61,715 nucleotides of DNA from an uncultured Pseudomonadota bacterium (GTDB taxonomy: Bacteria > Myxococcota_A > Bradymonadia > Bradymonadales > GCA-2716585), in the NCBI GenBank assembly GCA_937123825.1, contig CAKZKQ010000246.1, positions 1-61,715 on the forward strand. The letters run 5' to 3'. The position numbers and the translations under genes were made by a program. Within the stretch, counting starts at the first letter, position 1. Each line of letters begins with the position of its first letter. Of this stretch, positions 35,447 to 44,069 are shown in pieces. Below the pieces are notes generated by a model. That model saw only the letters and a program-made list of their open reading frames with translations, did no database searches and was not told the origin of the DNA.

Positions 35447-36483
35447 CACTGACCTCCAGGGTTGTTTGCTGCACCGACAGACTCCGTCTCCCTCCTGAAG
35501 AAGGGGTGCTCCTGCGAAACAACCTCTCCCAGATGAAGGATCCGAGCCCCGGATCTGCCCACAGGGTTGACGCTTTTGCCGATCACCACCCCATCACTCT
35601 GAGCGCTGTAGGTGGCGATGGCATCGCCAAAGATGTTGGAGAGCGTCCCCACCACCTCGCCGGCGCGCACAAAGTCCGTCACGCCTGGCAAGACCGTCAA
35701 CAGCCCTCCATGATCGGTGTAGAGCCACTTTGAACTGGCACAAAGCACCGTCTCTTTGGGCTTGAGCGGCTTTCTGCGCGGGGTCACCCCACAATCGGAG
35801 AGCACCGCCCTCAGACCTGCCAGCGACCGCTCGATGTAGCGCTGTTGAAAGCGCAAGGGGTTGCCGATCTCCAACGTCACAGACGGAATCCCCAGCGCCC
35901 TCACGGCGCCCCTCAAGGTGCCGTCGTGAGCAGGGTTGTGGACAATGATCTCGGGTTCAAGCTGGTAGGCGATCCGCGCGGTCGCCTCGTGGGTCATGTC
36001 TGCCCGCACATAGAGCGAGTTGATCCGCCCAAAGCTGGCTGTGTGCATGTCCACCAGAAAATCAAAATGGCGCGCCACGCGGTGCATGAAGCGCCAGGCG
36101 TAGAGCTGGGCTTCGTTGCCATCGGAGCGGCCCGGCATGAGGTGGTTGAGGTCACGGCGGTCCGAAAACTGCCGCTCGTGCTCATGAAAGCCCGGCAGGT
36201 TGACCACCAGCACGGCCACCAGCGCCCCGCGCATGTTCTGGGGGTTGAGCTTGTTGAAGAGGCGGTGGATCACGGGAATGCCGTTGATTTCATCGCCGTG
36301 AACCGCCGCAGTCACCCCAAAGACAGGCCCAGGCTTTCGACCTCGCGCCACCAACACAGGCAAACGCATGGCGGCTCCAAGGGCGTTGTGGCCAATCTCA
36401 ATGCGCAGCCGAGAGATCTCTCCAGGTGGCAAGGCGTCAATGTTGAGTTCGTCATCCAGACGGACACGGGACATATCACTCAT
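35446..36483 (-). CDS. AstE/AspA-type zinc deacylase or carboxypeptidase (M14-like)
   Basis: A 345-residue protein of the succinylglutamate desuccinylase/aspartoacylase family. Zinc ligands are visible in VHGDEINGIPV (His and Glu) and VDMHTAS (His); GRPGxHDLNHLMPG-like residues appear as RRDLNHLMPGRSDG, and VTLEIG supplies the catalytic Glu. The C-terminal third is a beta-rich domain with DHGGLLTVLPGVTDFVRAGE, which resembles the lipoyl-like end of this family. Reaction: removal of an acyl group from an amino acid or cleavage of a terminal residue. Starts at ATG 36483 with GAGGT upstream; coupled ATGA to the gene before it. Between two ATP-grasp genes it may trim or recycle their product. Confidence 0.84.
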   Translation of the reverse strand: MSDMSRVRLDDELNIDALPPGEISRLRIEIGHNALGAAMRLPVLVARGRKPGPVFGVTAAVHGDEINGIPVIHRLFNKLNPQNMRGALVAVLVVNLPGFHEHERQFSDRRDLNHLMPGRSDGNEAQLYAWRFMHRVARHFDFLVDMHTASFGRINSLYVRADMTHEATARIAYQLEPEIIVHNPAHDGTLRGAVRALGIPSVTLEIGNPLRFQQRYIERSLAGLRAVLSDCGVTPRRKPLKPKETVLCASSKWLYTDHGGLLTVLPGVTDFVRAGEVVGTLSNIFGDAIATYSAQSDGVVIGKSVNPVGRSGARILHLGEVVSQEHPFFRRETESVGAANNPGGQ

Positions 36484-37931
36484 GAGCATACCTCGGCAGC
36501 CAGCGCGGGGTCGGAGTTGATCAGGCCAAAAAACCGTTGGCGGAAGCGCCCCCGCTGGGTCACCAGACGCTTGGCCATGTTGTCGATGGCGGTGACCGCC
36601 AGGACGGTTTGGATGTAAGCCTCGATCAAATCGTCAAGGCCCAACCCCAGCGTGTTGAAGTCTCGCTCATCGACGATGATCAGCCGCTCGGGCTCTGTGC
36701 CCCAGCCGCCGCTGACGGATTTGACTGAGAGGTTGGTGCCCAACATGTCCCAAGAGGTCGCCTCAGTGTTCTCCAGCGCTTCACTCAGCGGAGCGCGCGC
36801 ACGACGTGCGTAGAGCGCAACCGGATAAAACCCATCGACTCCGACGCCGATCATCACGCGCAGGTCCGCCACATAGGTATTCCCCTTGCGGTTGGGCACC
36901 GTGCCGACCTGGTAGAGCCGCCCAGTGCTGCCTTTGGAGCTCCACCTGTGGTTGCCCACCAACGACTGCACGATGAAACGATCGTAGCGGTGCTTTGGCG
37001 AGTTCATGAAAGCATCCAGTTCGGCAGCGTTGGTGATGGTGTAGACCCCCTGGCCTGCGTTGCTGTACGGGTCTTTGACGACCGCAAAGCCGCCCATCCT
37101 GGCCAGCCACAGCGGCACCTCCTCAAGCGACACATCCCAGATCGTCTCGGGGACATGGATCTGAAGTCCGTGGGTCTGCAAAGCGGCGTTGTGAAAGTCG
37201 TAGGCCTTGGCGGCCAACATCTTGTTTCGGCCTCCCGCCCGGCAGGCCAACACGGGGTTGAGCATGTGCGTGCGCGTCAACGCCGGGATGCGGTTCCAGG
37301 GGCGTTGGGTGACGTAACGAAACGCTGCCCGGATGGGACGCCAGGAGCCTTCGGGCGAGCGCACGTGGAGGATGCCGTTGTCAAAGCGCGCGGGTGGATC
37401 GCCGTCGTCGTCAAAGAAAGGCACCAACCAGACGGGCTCACCGGTCGCGTCGGCGATGGCGGCGGCGTACCCCGAGGTCTCCACCTCGTTCTTGTCAAAA
37501 AGCACAGCCAGCTCGCCTTTGACGGTTTGTCGCCGCTGAAGCAAGGGCAGGAAAGAGCGCTCGATGAGCCGTTGATAACCGGCCTGTTCTTGCTCCTCGA
37601 CCATGATCGGCGTGGACTTCTGGCCGGACGGGCAGGAGTTGGTCTCCACAATGACCATCCGGCGTCGTCCCTCTTCGTCGGTCGCATGCAGGAGGTCAGC
37701 CCCTGCCCAACGCATGAATTTTGTGCAATGGCCCAACGCCTCGCGCACCGCCGCAGGGTCAGCCTCTGGATGCAGGTGCGCGTAGCGCTGGGCGATGCGG
37801 GCGTTGCCCAAAGAGAGGAAAGAGCGCACCAAAGGGTGCATTCGAGCGTTGAGCACCCGGGGATAAAAGTGCGCAGCAGGCTCAAACGAGTCCTGCTCCA
37901 CCTGACGCACCGGTGAACGGTCCACAGCCAT
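36480..37931 (-). CDS. Circularly permuted ATP-grasp ligase
   Basis: A 483-residue protein. The metal-binding ATP-grasp element that normally lies at the C-terminus, MVIVETNSCPSGQKST, appears in the first third, while the nucleotide-binding lobe comes afterwards: NKMLAAKAYDFHNAAL, FAVVKDPYSNAGQGVYTI and YDRFIVQSLVG. That order marks a circular permutation, known from several ATP-grasp families that make peptides or peptide tags. The C-terminal region is helical (DDLIEAYIQTVLAVTAIDNM). Start taken at ATG 37931; the ribosome site there is poor and the 47 codons upstream are Arg-rich and unlikely. First gene of the three-gene operon. Substrate unknown. Confidence 0.77.
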   Translation of the reverse strand: MAVDRSPVRQVEQDSFEPAAHFYPRVLNARMHPLVRSFLSLGNARIAQRYAHLHPEADPAAVREALGHCTKFMRWAGADLLHATDEEGRRRMVIVETNSCPSGQKSTPIMVEEQEQAGYQRLIERSFLPLLQRRQTVKGELAVLFDKNEVETSGYAAAIADATGEPVWLVPFFDDDGDPPARFDNGILHVRSPEGSWRPIRAAFRYVTQRPWNRIPALTRTHMLNPVLACRAGGRNKMLAAKAYDFHNAALQTHGLQIHVPETIWDVSLEEVPLWLARMGGFAVVKDPYSNAGQGVYTITNAAELDAFMNSPKHRYDRFIVQSLVGNHRWSSKGSTGRLYQVGTVPNRKGNTYVADLRVMIGVGVDGFYPVALYARRARAPLSEALENTEATSWDMLGTNLSVKSVSGGWGTEPERLIIVDERDFNTLGLGLDDLIEAYIQTVLAVTAIDNMAKRLVTQRGRFRQRFFGLINSDPALAAEVCS

Positions 37932-38193
37932 CACCTGTCTATTTTGGCGACGGGCCAGAGTGGGTGGCTGGCCTGCCGTGGTTGCGAAGACGGCCTTGTG
38001 CCCATCGCAAAACCCGCTCACAAGCAGGCGCCGCGCGCCACGCACGTCTCCATTGACCTGCACAAGGTGCACCGGTGGTGTCCGTCAGTGGTCCACACGC
38101 CCCTTAATGCGCGGTCCTCCACGGCACACCAACACCCTTGTGTCAGCGACTGAATGTATTTTCTGCAGGGATCAGTTTGAGCGCACAGCGGCG

Positions 38194-38706
38194 TCAGCCA
38201 ACGGTCTCGTCCAGTTCATCATCAAAGCCATCAAAGTCGCCATCGACGTACGGCTCGCCGTCATCACTGTTGTTGTTATTGACGCCGAAGGTGTCTTCGG
38301 GTTCGGGTGCGTAGAAGCTGCGGCGATCGCGCAATGACACCACCGGGGCATACTGCCCTTCAGTCCGCTCTGAATCTTCCTTGCACTCGATGCACATCGT
38401 TGTCACAGGGCGAGCCCGCAGGCGCCGGGGGTCGATGTCATCATCGCACACCACACAGTAGCCAAAGTCGCCCTCGTCCATCCGACGAAGCGCCGCTTCG
38501 ATCTTGACCAGCAACATGCGTTCGCGATCACGCATGCGCAGATTGAAGCCCTGATCATAGAGGGCGCTGGCCAGGTCATTCTCGTCGGCCAGATCGTCTC
38601 CGGACAAAGCCAACTCTTGCTCAACCAACGTACGGGTGTTGCGAAAGATACGATCGCGCTCAGCAACAAGAAGCTTACGGAACTCGGCGAGCAAAGCTGC
38701 ATCCAT
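38194..38706 (-). CDS. DksA/TraR-type zinc-finger protein with acidic tail
   Basis: A 170-residue protein. A helical hairpin (about 1-75, FRKLLVAERDRIFRNTRT, RDRERMLLVKIEAALRRMDEG) leads into the C4 zinc finger YCVVC (C84, C87) and MCIEC (C105, C108), 17 residues apart as in DksA/TraR. Such proteins enter the secondary channel of RNA polymerase and modulate initiation, often with ppGpp. The last 35 residues are unusual: NNNNSDDGEPYVDGDFDGFDDELDE, very acidic and absent from classical DksA. The DxxDA tip motif of DksA is only partly matched (DDLADENDLA). GAGGA stands eight bases before ATG 38706; the longer frame to 38880 is not supported. Confidence 0.87.
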   Translation of the reverse strand: MDAALLAEFRKLLVAERDRIFRNTRTLVEQELALSGDDLADENDLASALYDQGFNLRMRDRERMLLVKIEAALRRMDEGDFGYCVVCDDDIDPRRLRARPVTTMCIECKEDSERTEGQYAPVVSLRDRRSFYAPEPEDTFGVNNNNSDDGEPYVDGDFDGFDDELDETVG

Positions 38707-38921
38707 GACATGTTCCTCACACCCTGGCGCTTGAACCAGAGCATCAAAGCCCATTCCCACATCCAATCGACCGCCGACCACATCTGGACGCAACAAGGCG
38801 GTCCTCCTGAGATCGTGTGATTCAGGGGAGGGGAACTGGAGCGTTTCAGTGCGAAGTGCAGACAGCGCGGCAGATGCCATAGTAGCTGTCTAAACTCAAA
38901 AGCCGTAACAACGTCGTCTTT

Positions 38922-38944
38922 AAAACCCCGACACCCCGTCGGGG
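38922..38944 (-). terminator. Rho-independent terminator, minus strand
   Basis: CCCCGAC (38926-38932) and GTCGGGG (38938-38944) form a perfect seven-pair stem with a five-base loop. Read on the minus strand the stem is followed by TTTT (38925-38922). It lies about 450 bp downstream of the P450 stop and 220 bp upstream of the DksA-type gene, so it probably ends P450 read-through. Confidence 0.65.
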
Positions 38945-39100
38945 ACACACTCAACCCGCTCCTTGCATGTTCAAGGTGGCGATTAATTTCCTTATGAGAC
39001 CGCTCGCTGGCGGTGTCAACACATTTTTTGCGCCTTTTGAGGCCAATCGTCGGCGGTGAGCAGGAACAGCGCTCGCGGCCAGTGGGTGGAGAGGGTTTGT

Positions 39101-39370
39101 ACGGGTGCCAGACATCCTGACCGACGCCGTGAGGACCGTGTTCGACAAAGGTGCCAGGCATCCTGACCGGCGCCGCCCCAAGAACTTCAAACGGGAGCAA
39201 CAATTGCTCGGACTGCCCCTCAAAAGGCTCATCCCAGACGCTCAAAGACACCACACAGCGCTTTTGACAACAAAATCACGTTCGATGTCGAGCTGACGGG
39301 GGTTTGTCAGGATGTCTGGCACCCGTACAACCCCCGTAAAACGGTAAGATGTCGGGGTGTCTGGCACCCG
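39101..39370. repeat. Second cluster of GGATGTCTGGCACCC-type palindromes
   Basis: Four copies of the unit seen at 23389-23658: two in inverted orientation (39101-39118 and a diverged one at 39148-39164, with GCCAGGCAT) and two in direct orientation (39309-39325 and 39354-39370). The pairs point in opposite senses around a 140-bp middle part. The cluster fills most of the gap 38707-39393 between the DksA-type and P450 genes; apart from it and the terminator no gene is visible there. Confidence 0.82.
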
Positions 39371-39393
39371 CTCAAGCCCTCTCTTCGACCTTC

Positions 39394-40794
39394 TCAGGCG
39401 CGCCTCGACACGTCCATCACCACCCCGCCCACAGGGCGCAACGTCACCGACGGATGCAGCTCCAGCGAGTGACCCTCGGCCTGGGCAAAGGTGGCGCGCT
39501 GGCACAGCGTCACCAAGACCAGGACGGCCTCCATGATGGCAAAGTGGTTGCCGATGCAGGTGCGCGGGCCGCCGCCAAAGGGGAAGTAGGCAAAGCGGGG
39601 CAGCTCCTGGGCCTTCGGCTCCAGCCAGCGCTGCGGCGCAAAGTCCTGCGGCTTATCAAACCAGCGGGGATCGCGGTGCACATTCCAGATGGGGATGAGC
39701 GCCTGCCACTTGGACGGCATCAGGTAACCGCCAATCTCCACATCTTCGATCGCCTCGCGCCCCACCGCCCAGGCCGGGGGGACCAGTCGCATGGACTCGC
39801 GCACAACGGCGTGCGCCCAGGTCAGAGACTTCAGATCGTCAAACGTCGCCGAGCGCCCCTTTAAGACCTCGTCGATCTCTTGTTGGAGCCGCGCCATCGC
39901 CTCGGGGTGTTCGGCCAGCAACCACAACGCGTAGGAGAGCGCCAGCGCGGTGGTCTCGTGGCCCGCCATGAACATGGTCAGTGACTCATCGCGCAGTTGG
40001 AGGTTGCTCATTTGGGAGCCGTCCTCGTCGCGCACCGCCAGCAACAAGCTGACCAGATCCTGGCGTCCAGCGTCGGGCTGGGCCCTGCGCTCGTCGATCA
40101 GCCGGTAGATGACTTTGTCGAGCGCGTCGCGCGCCTCAAGCCCGCGCCCCATCCCCAACACCGGGTGATTGAGCAGCACCTCCCAGGGCGGCAACAAACG
40201 CCGCCATGTCCGGGTGTAGTGCAGAAAGGACTCCAGCATGATCTCCAGGCTCTGGCCAACCTGATGGGCGTCGGCGCCGATGTCGGCCCCAAAGAGGGTG
40301 TCGGTGACGATCTCCAGGGTGAGGATCATCATGTCGTGGTGGATGTCGCGCTGCTGGTCGTCGCCGAGCGTCTGCGCAAAAGCCTCGGCGCGCGCCACCA
40401 TGGCCTGGGCGTAGCTGGCGATCTGGCGCTTGCGCATGGAGGGCGAAACCATGCGCCGCTGGCGCTTCCAGTGGGCGCCTTCGCTGGTCAGGAGGCCGTC
40501 GCCGAGGCCAACGCGCAGGAGCCCGGTGACGCGGTCTTTGTGAAAAGACTTGGCCTTGGTCAGCAGGATCTCTTCGATGTCGTCGGGGTGGATGAAGATG
40601 AGCAGGTTTTGATGCCCGATGCGAAAGTGCACCACGTCACCGTAGCGCCCCGTCATCTCCTGCACAAAGACGCGGGGATCGCGCCGCAGGCCCTCCAGCA
40701 CGTTCATCGCAGCGCGCCACCCTGGCCCGGGCGGCCGCTCGGACATCATCCTGCGCGTCAAGGTCGAGACGCGCTCGTTTTGAAGCCACTGCAT
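39394..40794 (-). CDS. Cytochrome P450
   Basis: A 466-residue P450. Signatures: AGHETT (I helix, oxygen activation), ESMRL (ExxR, K helix), PQRWLEP (PERF-like) and FGGGPRTCIG with the haem-ligand C413. The proline-rich start (RPPGPGW) and overall blocks resemble class CYP102/CYP4-like fatty-acid or terpenoid hydroxylases that work with separate redox partners; no ferredoxin or reductase gene is adjacent. No membrane anchor, so soluble. GGAGG lies about ten bases, and GAAGG directly, upstream of the ATG. A lipid substrate is plausible but not shown by the sequence. The 3' flank holds the palindromic repeat cluster. Confidence 0.92.
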   Translation of the reverse strand: MQWLQNERVSTLTRRMMSERPPGPGWRAAMNVLEGLRRDPRVFVQEMTGRYGDVVHFRIGHQNLLIFIHPDDIEEILLTKAKSFHKDRVTGLLRVGLGDGLLTSEGAHWKRQRRMVSPSMRKRQIASYAQAMVARAEAFAQTLGDDQQRDIHHDMMILTLEIVTDTLFGADIGADAHQVGQSLEIMLESFLHYTRTWRRLLPPWEVLLNHPVLGMGRGLEARDALDKVIYRLIDERRAQPDAGRQDLVSLLLAVRDEDGSQMSNLQLRDESLTMFMAGHETTALALSYALWLLAEHPEAMARLQQEIDEVLKGRSATFDDLKSLTWAHAVVRESMRLVPPAWAVGREAIEDVEIGGYLMPSKWQALIPIWNVHRDPRWFDKPQDFAPQRWLEPKAQELPRFAYFPFGGGPRTCIGNHFAIMEAVLVLVTLCQRATFAQAEGHSLELHPSVTLRPVGGVVMDVSRRA

Positions 40795-40987
40795 CCTTCA
40801 TCCTCCGTTGCCGCTGGGCCACCCAGTGGGGACCCGCGGGCCATTTTGGCCAAAGCGGTGATCTTTGCCGACCCTTTGGGTATAAGCCCCTACGGACATG
40901 ATGGGCAACCACGCGCGGGGCTTGACGCCTCACCCCAAGACACACTCTGGCGCCCATCGATTGCCATCGCGATTGGACGACACACCC

Positions 40988-42637
40988 ATGACGACTTTAG
41001 CCCCCTGGCCCCAGGACACCACTGGCCTCTTGTCACAAGGGACCGTGATCAAAGAGCAGTACGAGTTGACCGGATACCTGGGTGGCGGCGGTTTTGGGCA
41101 CGTCTACCTGGCCAACCACCGCCTGATGCAGCGCGAGGTGGCCATCAAGGTGCTCAGCGCCACCCACGATCAGACCATCCAGGAGCGGTTCCTGCGCGAG
41201 GCCCAGGCCAGCGCCATGATCGACCACCCCAACGTGCTGACCGTGCACGACTTTGGGTTTTACGGCGATGATCGCCGCCCGTTCATCGTCATGGAGCTGC
41301 TCAAGGGACACGATCTGGAGGACGAACTTAAGAACAAGGGGCCGCTGGAGGAAAAACGCGCGCTCGAACTGCTCATGCCCACCCTGGAAGCCCTTCAGGA
41401 GGCCCACAAGCACAACATCGTCCACAAAGACCTCAAACCCTCCAACCTCTTCCTGATCCACCCTGGCACCGACCGGGAGCAGCTCAAGATCATCGACTTT
41501 GGCGTCGCCTGCTTCTCCCAGCCCATCGCCCCAGAGCCGACCGAGGCCGAGATCCTGCCGAGCACCTCCAGCAATGGCCCCGGTTCGGCGCGACTGACCA
41601 CGGTGGGCCAGAGCACCGGCACGCCGCACTACATGGCCCCCGAATACCTGGAGACCCTGACCGCCACCCCCGCCGTGGACGTCTACCAAATGGGCCTGAT
41701 TTTTGTAGAGTTGCTGACCGGGACACAGGTCGTCTCGGGCAAAGGCCCCTACGCCTGCCTGGTCAAACACCTCCAGGGCCAACTGGACATCCCAGACAAC
41801 CTGCGCGCCGGCCCACTGGGCCCCATCATCGCCCGCTCCACCGCCAGACAGCCCGAAGGTCGCTATCAGAACGCCGAAGAGCTGCGCCAGGCGCTGGCCA
41901 AGCGCTACCAGGACCGCTACGCCCCCAAGAAGATCGAAGGCCACGTCCCCACGCGCCTGGACGCCGTCGTGGAGTACTTCCTCTTTTTGGCCGCCTGCGT
42001 GCTCCTGCTGTTGGCCACCGGCATGACCCTCGACGGCCCCGTGGATTCGGGCACCTGGTTCGCCGGCTCGTCCTGCATGCTGATGATGGCCTTCTTTGGC
42101 GCCTCGTTCTCCCTCTTCTTCTTCCTGGGCGGCAAAATCTCCTCGCTGATGTGGTTTTGGACTCGCCCCATCATATCCGCCACCATCCTGGCTGTCAGCG
42201 TCGGGCTGACCACGATGTTGATCGGCCAACTGGTGGGCAAAGCGGGCGCCAATAGCGGCAGCAACACCAAAGAGGCAAGCACGCCGGTGCTCGAAGAGCA
42301 GCAAACCGAGCTGGAGGGGCAACTGGCCCGAACCCGCGCCGAGTTGTTTGATCTCTCCCTGGAGCAATTCCAAGCGCGCCAGAAGAAGGGCAAAAAGAAG
42401 CCCAAGGCCCCCTTTGAGGTCACCCTCGACAAAGACGCCGTCAAGCTCCTGGCGCAGTACCAGGGGCGTCAGAAAAAGTTGGCCCGCATCACCCGCGAAC
42501 TGGAGCGGCGCAGCAAACAGTTCTCGGTGGGACGAGGGATCGTCTTGTCGGCGATCATCCTGGGGCTCTTTTTGGGGGTGCTGTCCTGGTGGCTTAAGCG
42601 GCGCAAAATCCGGGCGGCGCGGCCTGGGGCGTGGTGA
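40988..42637 (+). CDS. Ser/Thr protein kinase with C-terminal membrane and coiled-coil tail
   Basis: A 549-residue eukaryotic-type kinase. Catalytic elements: LGGGGFGHVY (31-40), VAIK (K54), VHKDLKPSN (D148), IDFG (D170) and the activation-loop GTPHYMAPEY. The usual HRD is HKD, so it may not need the RD-type activation. After the kinase come three membrane segments (about 326-415), a hydrophilic coiled-coil region of roughly 110 residues (EEQQTELEGQLARTRAELFD, RQKKLARITRELERRSK) and a final membrane helix before a basic tail. The topology suggests a periplasmic sensor segment in the coiled coil. The ribosome site before ATG 40988 is weak; longer starts are not better. Confidence 0.87.
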   Translation: MTTLAPWPQDTTGLLSQGTVIKEQYELTGYLGGGGFGHVYLANHRLMQREVAIKVLSATHDQTIQERFLREAQASAMIDHPNVLTVHDFGFYGDDRRPFIVMELLKGHDLEDELKNKGPLEEKRALELLMPTLEALQEAHKHNIVHKDLKPSNLFLIHPGTDREQLKIIDFGVACFSQPIAPEPTEAEILPSTSSNGPGSARLTTVGQSTGTPHYMAPEYLETLTATPAVDVYQMGLIFVELLTGTQVVSGKGPYACLVKHLQGQLDIPDNLRAGPLGPIIARSTARQPEGRYQNAEELRQALAKRYQDRYAPKKIEGHVPTRLDAVVEYFLFLAACVLLLLATGMTLDGPVDSGTWFAGSSCMLMMAFFGASFSLFFFLGGKISSLMWFWTRPIISATILAVSVGLTTMLIGQLVGKAGANSGSNTKEASTPVLEEQQTELEGQLARTRAELFDLSLEQFQARQKKGKKKPKAPFEVTLDKDAVKLLAQYQGRQKKLARITRELERRSKQFSVGRGIVLSAIILGLFLGVLSWWLKRRKIRAARPGAW

Positions 42638-42735
42638 GCGGCAGACCTATGGGTCGGATTTGCAAGTTGGGCCGCAACGCGCGACAATCGTGTTGACCTC
42701 GGGAGCCTGGCCACAACGCAGCATCCAATAAACCC

Positions 42736-43902
42736 ATGAAGACGTGGCTTATCCTGGCGCTTACCGGCGCCATCTGGAGCATGACATCGGTCGCTGGCGC
42801 GCAAGAGATGACAACCGTCGAGCTCGACGCGCCCGAAGCTGAAGACCCATACCGCCTCGATTGGCTGGTGACGCCCAGCACCAAGTACAACGACGACGCA
42901 GGGTTCATCTACGGCATCAAGACCGAACTCATCCGGCACGATCCCAACGAGCGCCCCTACGACTGGTCCTTTCAACTCCGGCTCAGTCACTCCACGCGCA
43001 ACCGCCACGACCACCTGATCACCCTGGACGCCCCTGGCCTGTTGGACAAAGACAATCGGCTGCGTTTTGAAGGGCGCTTCATGCAGATCAACGACGCCCT
43101 CTTCTTTGGCGTCGGCAACGACTCCCAACGCACCGACTCCGACCGCGCCCACCAGTTTCGCCTGACCGAACCCTCGGCGCGCGTCTCCATCCAGCGCAAC
43201 ATCCTTGGCGGAGACTTCTTTGTCGGCGGCGGGCTGAGCTTCCGTCAATCCATCATCGATGCTCGCCCCGGCAGCATTCTGGCCACCCTACAGCCCAACG
43301 GCGTCGAGGGCGGCCACAACACCCAGGCCCTGCTCTTTATGGGCCACGACTCCCGAGACCACGAGATTGTCCCCCATAGCGGGCACATGACCGAACTCTA
43401 CATCAAGGCCTCCATAGGCCCCCTGGCCAGCACCCACTCCTACGCGGGCATCGGCTTCAACCACCAGTCCTTCTTTGAACTGGCCCCGTGGATGGTCCTG
43501 GCCCAACGCGTCCAGGCCGAAGACCTCTGGGGAGACGTGCCCTTCTTTGTCATGGACCGCATGGGCGGCATCTTTGAGCGCCGGGGGCTGGGCGGCTCCT
43601 TCACGCAGCGCGGTTTTGAAGAGGGCCGCTTCATTGGTCGCACCAAGGCCCTGTCCAACACCGAGTTGCGCTTCTACATGCCGCGCCTGTTCAGCGACCG
43701 CATGTGCATCGGCTTTGGCCCCCTGATGGACGTCTCGACCGTGGTGGACGCCGACGCCAGCGGACGGTTCTGGGAAGATTTGAACGTCTCGGGCGGCGGA
43801 GAGATCACCATCGGCTGGAAGCGCACCTTCATCATCCGCTTTGACTACGCCCAGTCCAGAGAGGGCGGCCTCTTCTACATCCAATCGCGCCACCTCTTTT
43901 GA
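42736..43902 (+). CDS. BamA/TamA-type (Omp85) outer-membrane protein without POTRA domains
   Basis: A 388-residue protein with a signal peptide (ends SVAGAQE) and a beta-barrel body. GFGP, RGF (TQRGFEEGRFIG) and the strand pattern near LSNTELRFYMPRLF resemble the surface-antigen barrel of the Omp85 family, including the xRGF-like lid-loop motif. There is no room for POTRA repeats between the signal and the barrel, so it is not BamA but one of the short relatives seen in Bacteroidetes and Myxococcota. It ends in an aromatic, RHLF. It follows the kinase by 98 bp and may be in the same transcript. Ribosome site poor. Confidence 0.75.
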   Translation: MKTWLILALTGAIWSMTSVAGAQEMTTVELDAPEAEDPYRLDWLVTPSTKYNDDAGFIYGIKTELIRHDPNERPYDWSFQLRLSHSTRNRHDHLITLDAPGLLDKDNRLRFEGRFMQINDALFFGVGNDSQRTDSDRAHQFRLTEPSARVSIQRNILGGDFFVGGGLSFRQSIIDARPGSILATLQPNGVEGGHNTQALLFMGHDSRDHEIVPHSGHMTELYIKASIGPLASTHSYAGIGFNHQSFFELAPWMVLAQRVQAEDLWGDVPFFVMDRMGGIFERRGLGGSFTQRGFEEGRFIGRTKALSNTELRFYMPRLFSDRMCIGFGPLMDVSTVVDADASGRFWEDLNVSGGGEITIGWKRTFIIRFDYAQSREGGLFYIQSRHLF

Positions 43903-44069
43903 CCCGTTGGCGTCGCAGGGGCCTCCTGTGGTAAGCGTCTTCGCACTTTGCACCACGGCAAAGGCTTGCCGACCGACCCCACCAGGGCGATCACCGCAAG
44001 CACACCCACCCGGCCCTCAACCTGTCCCAGAGTTGTGGCCATGTGCACAGAACCATCGGAGGAACGTCA

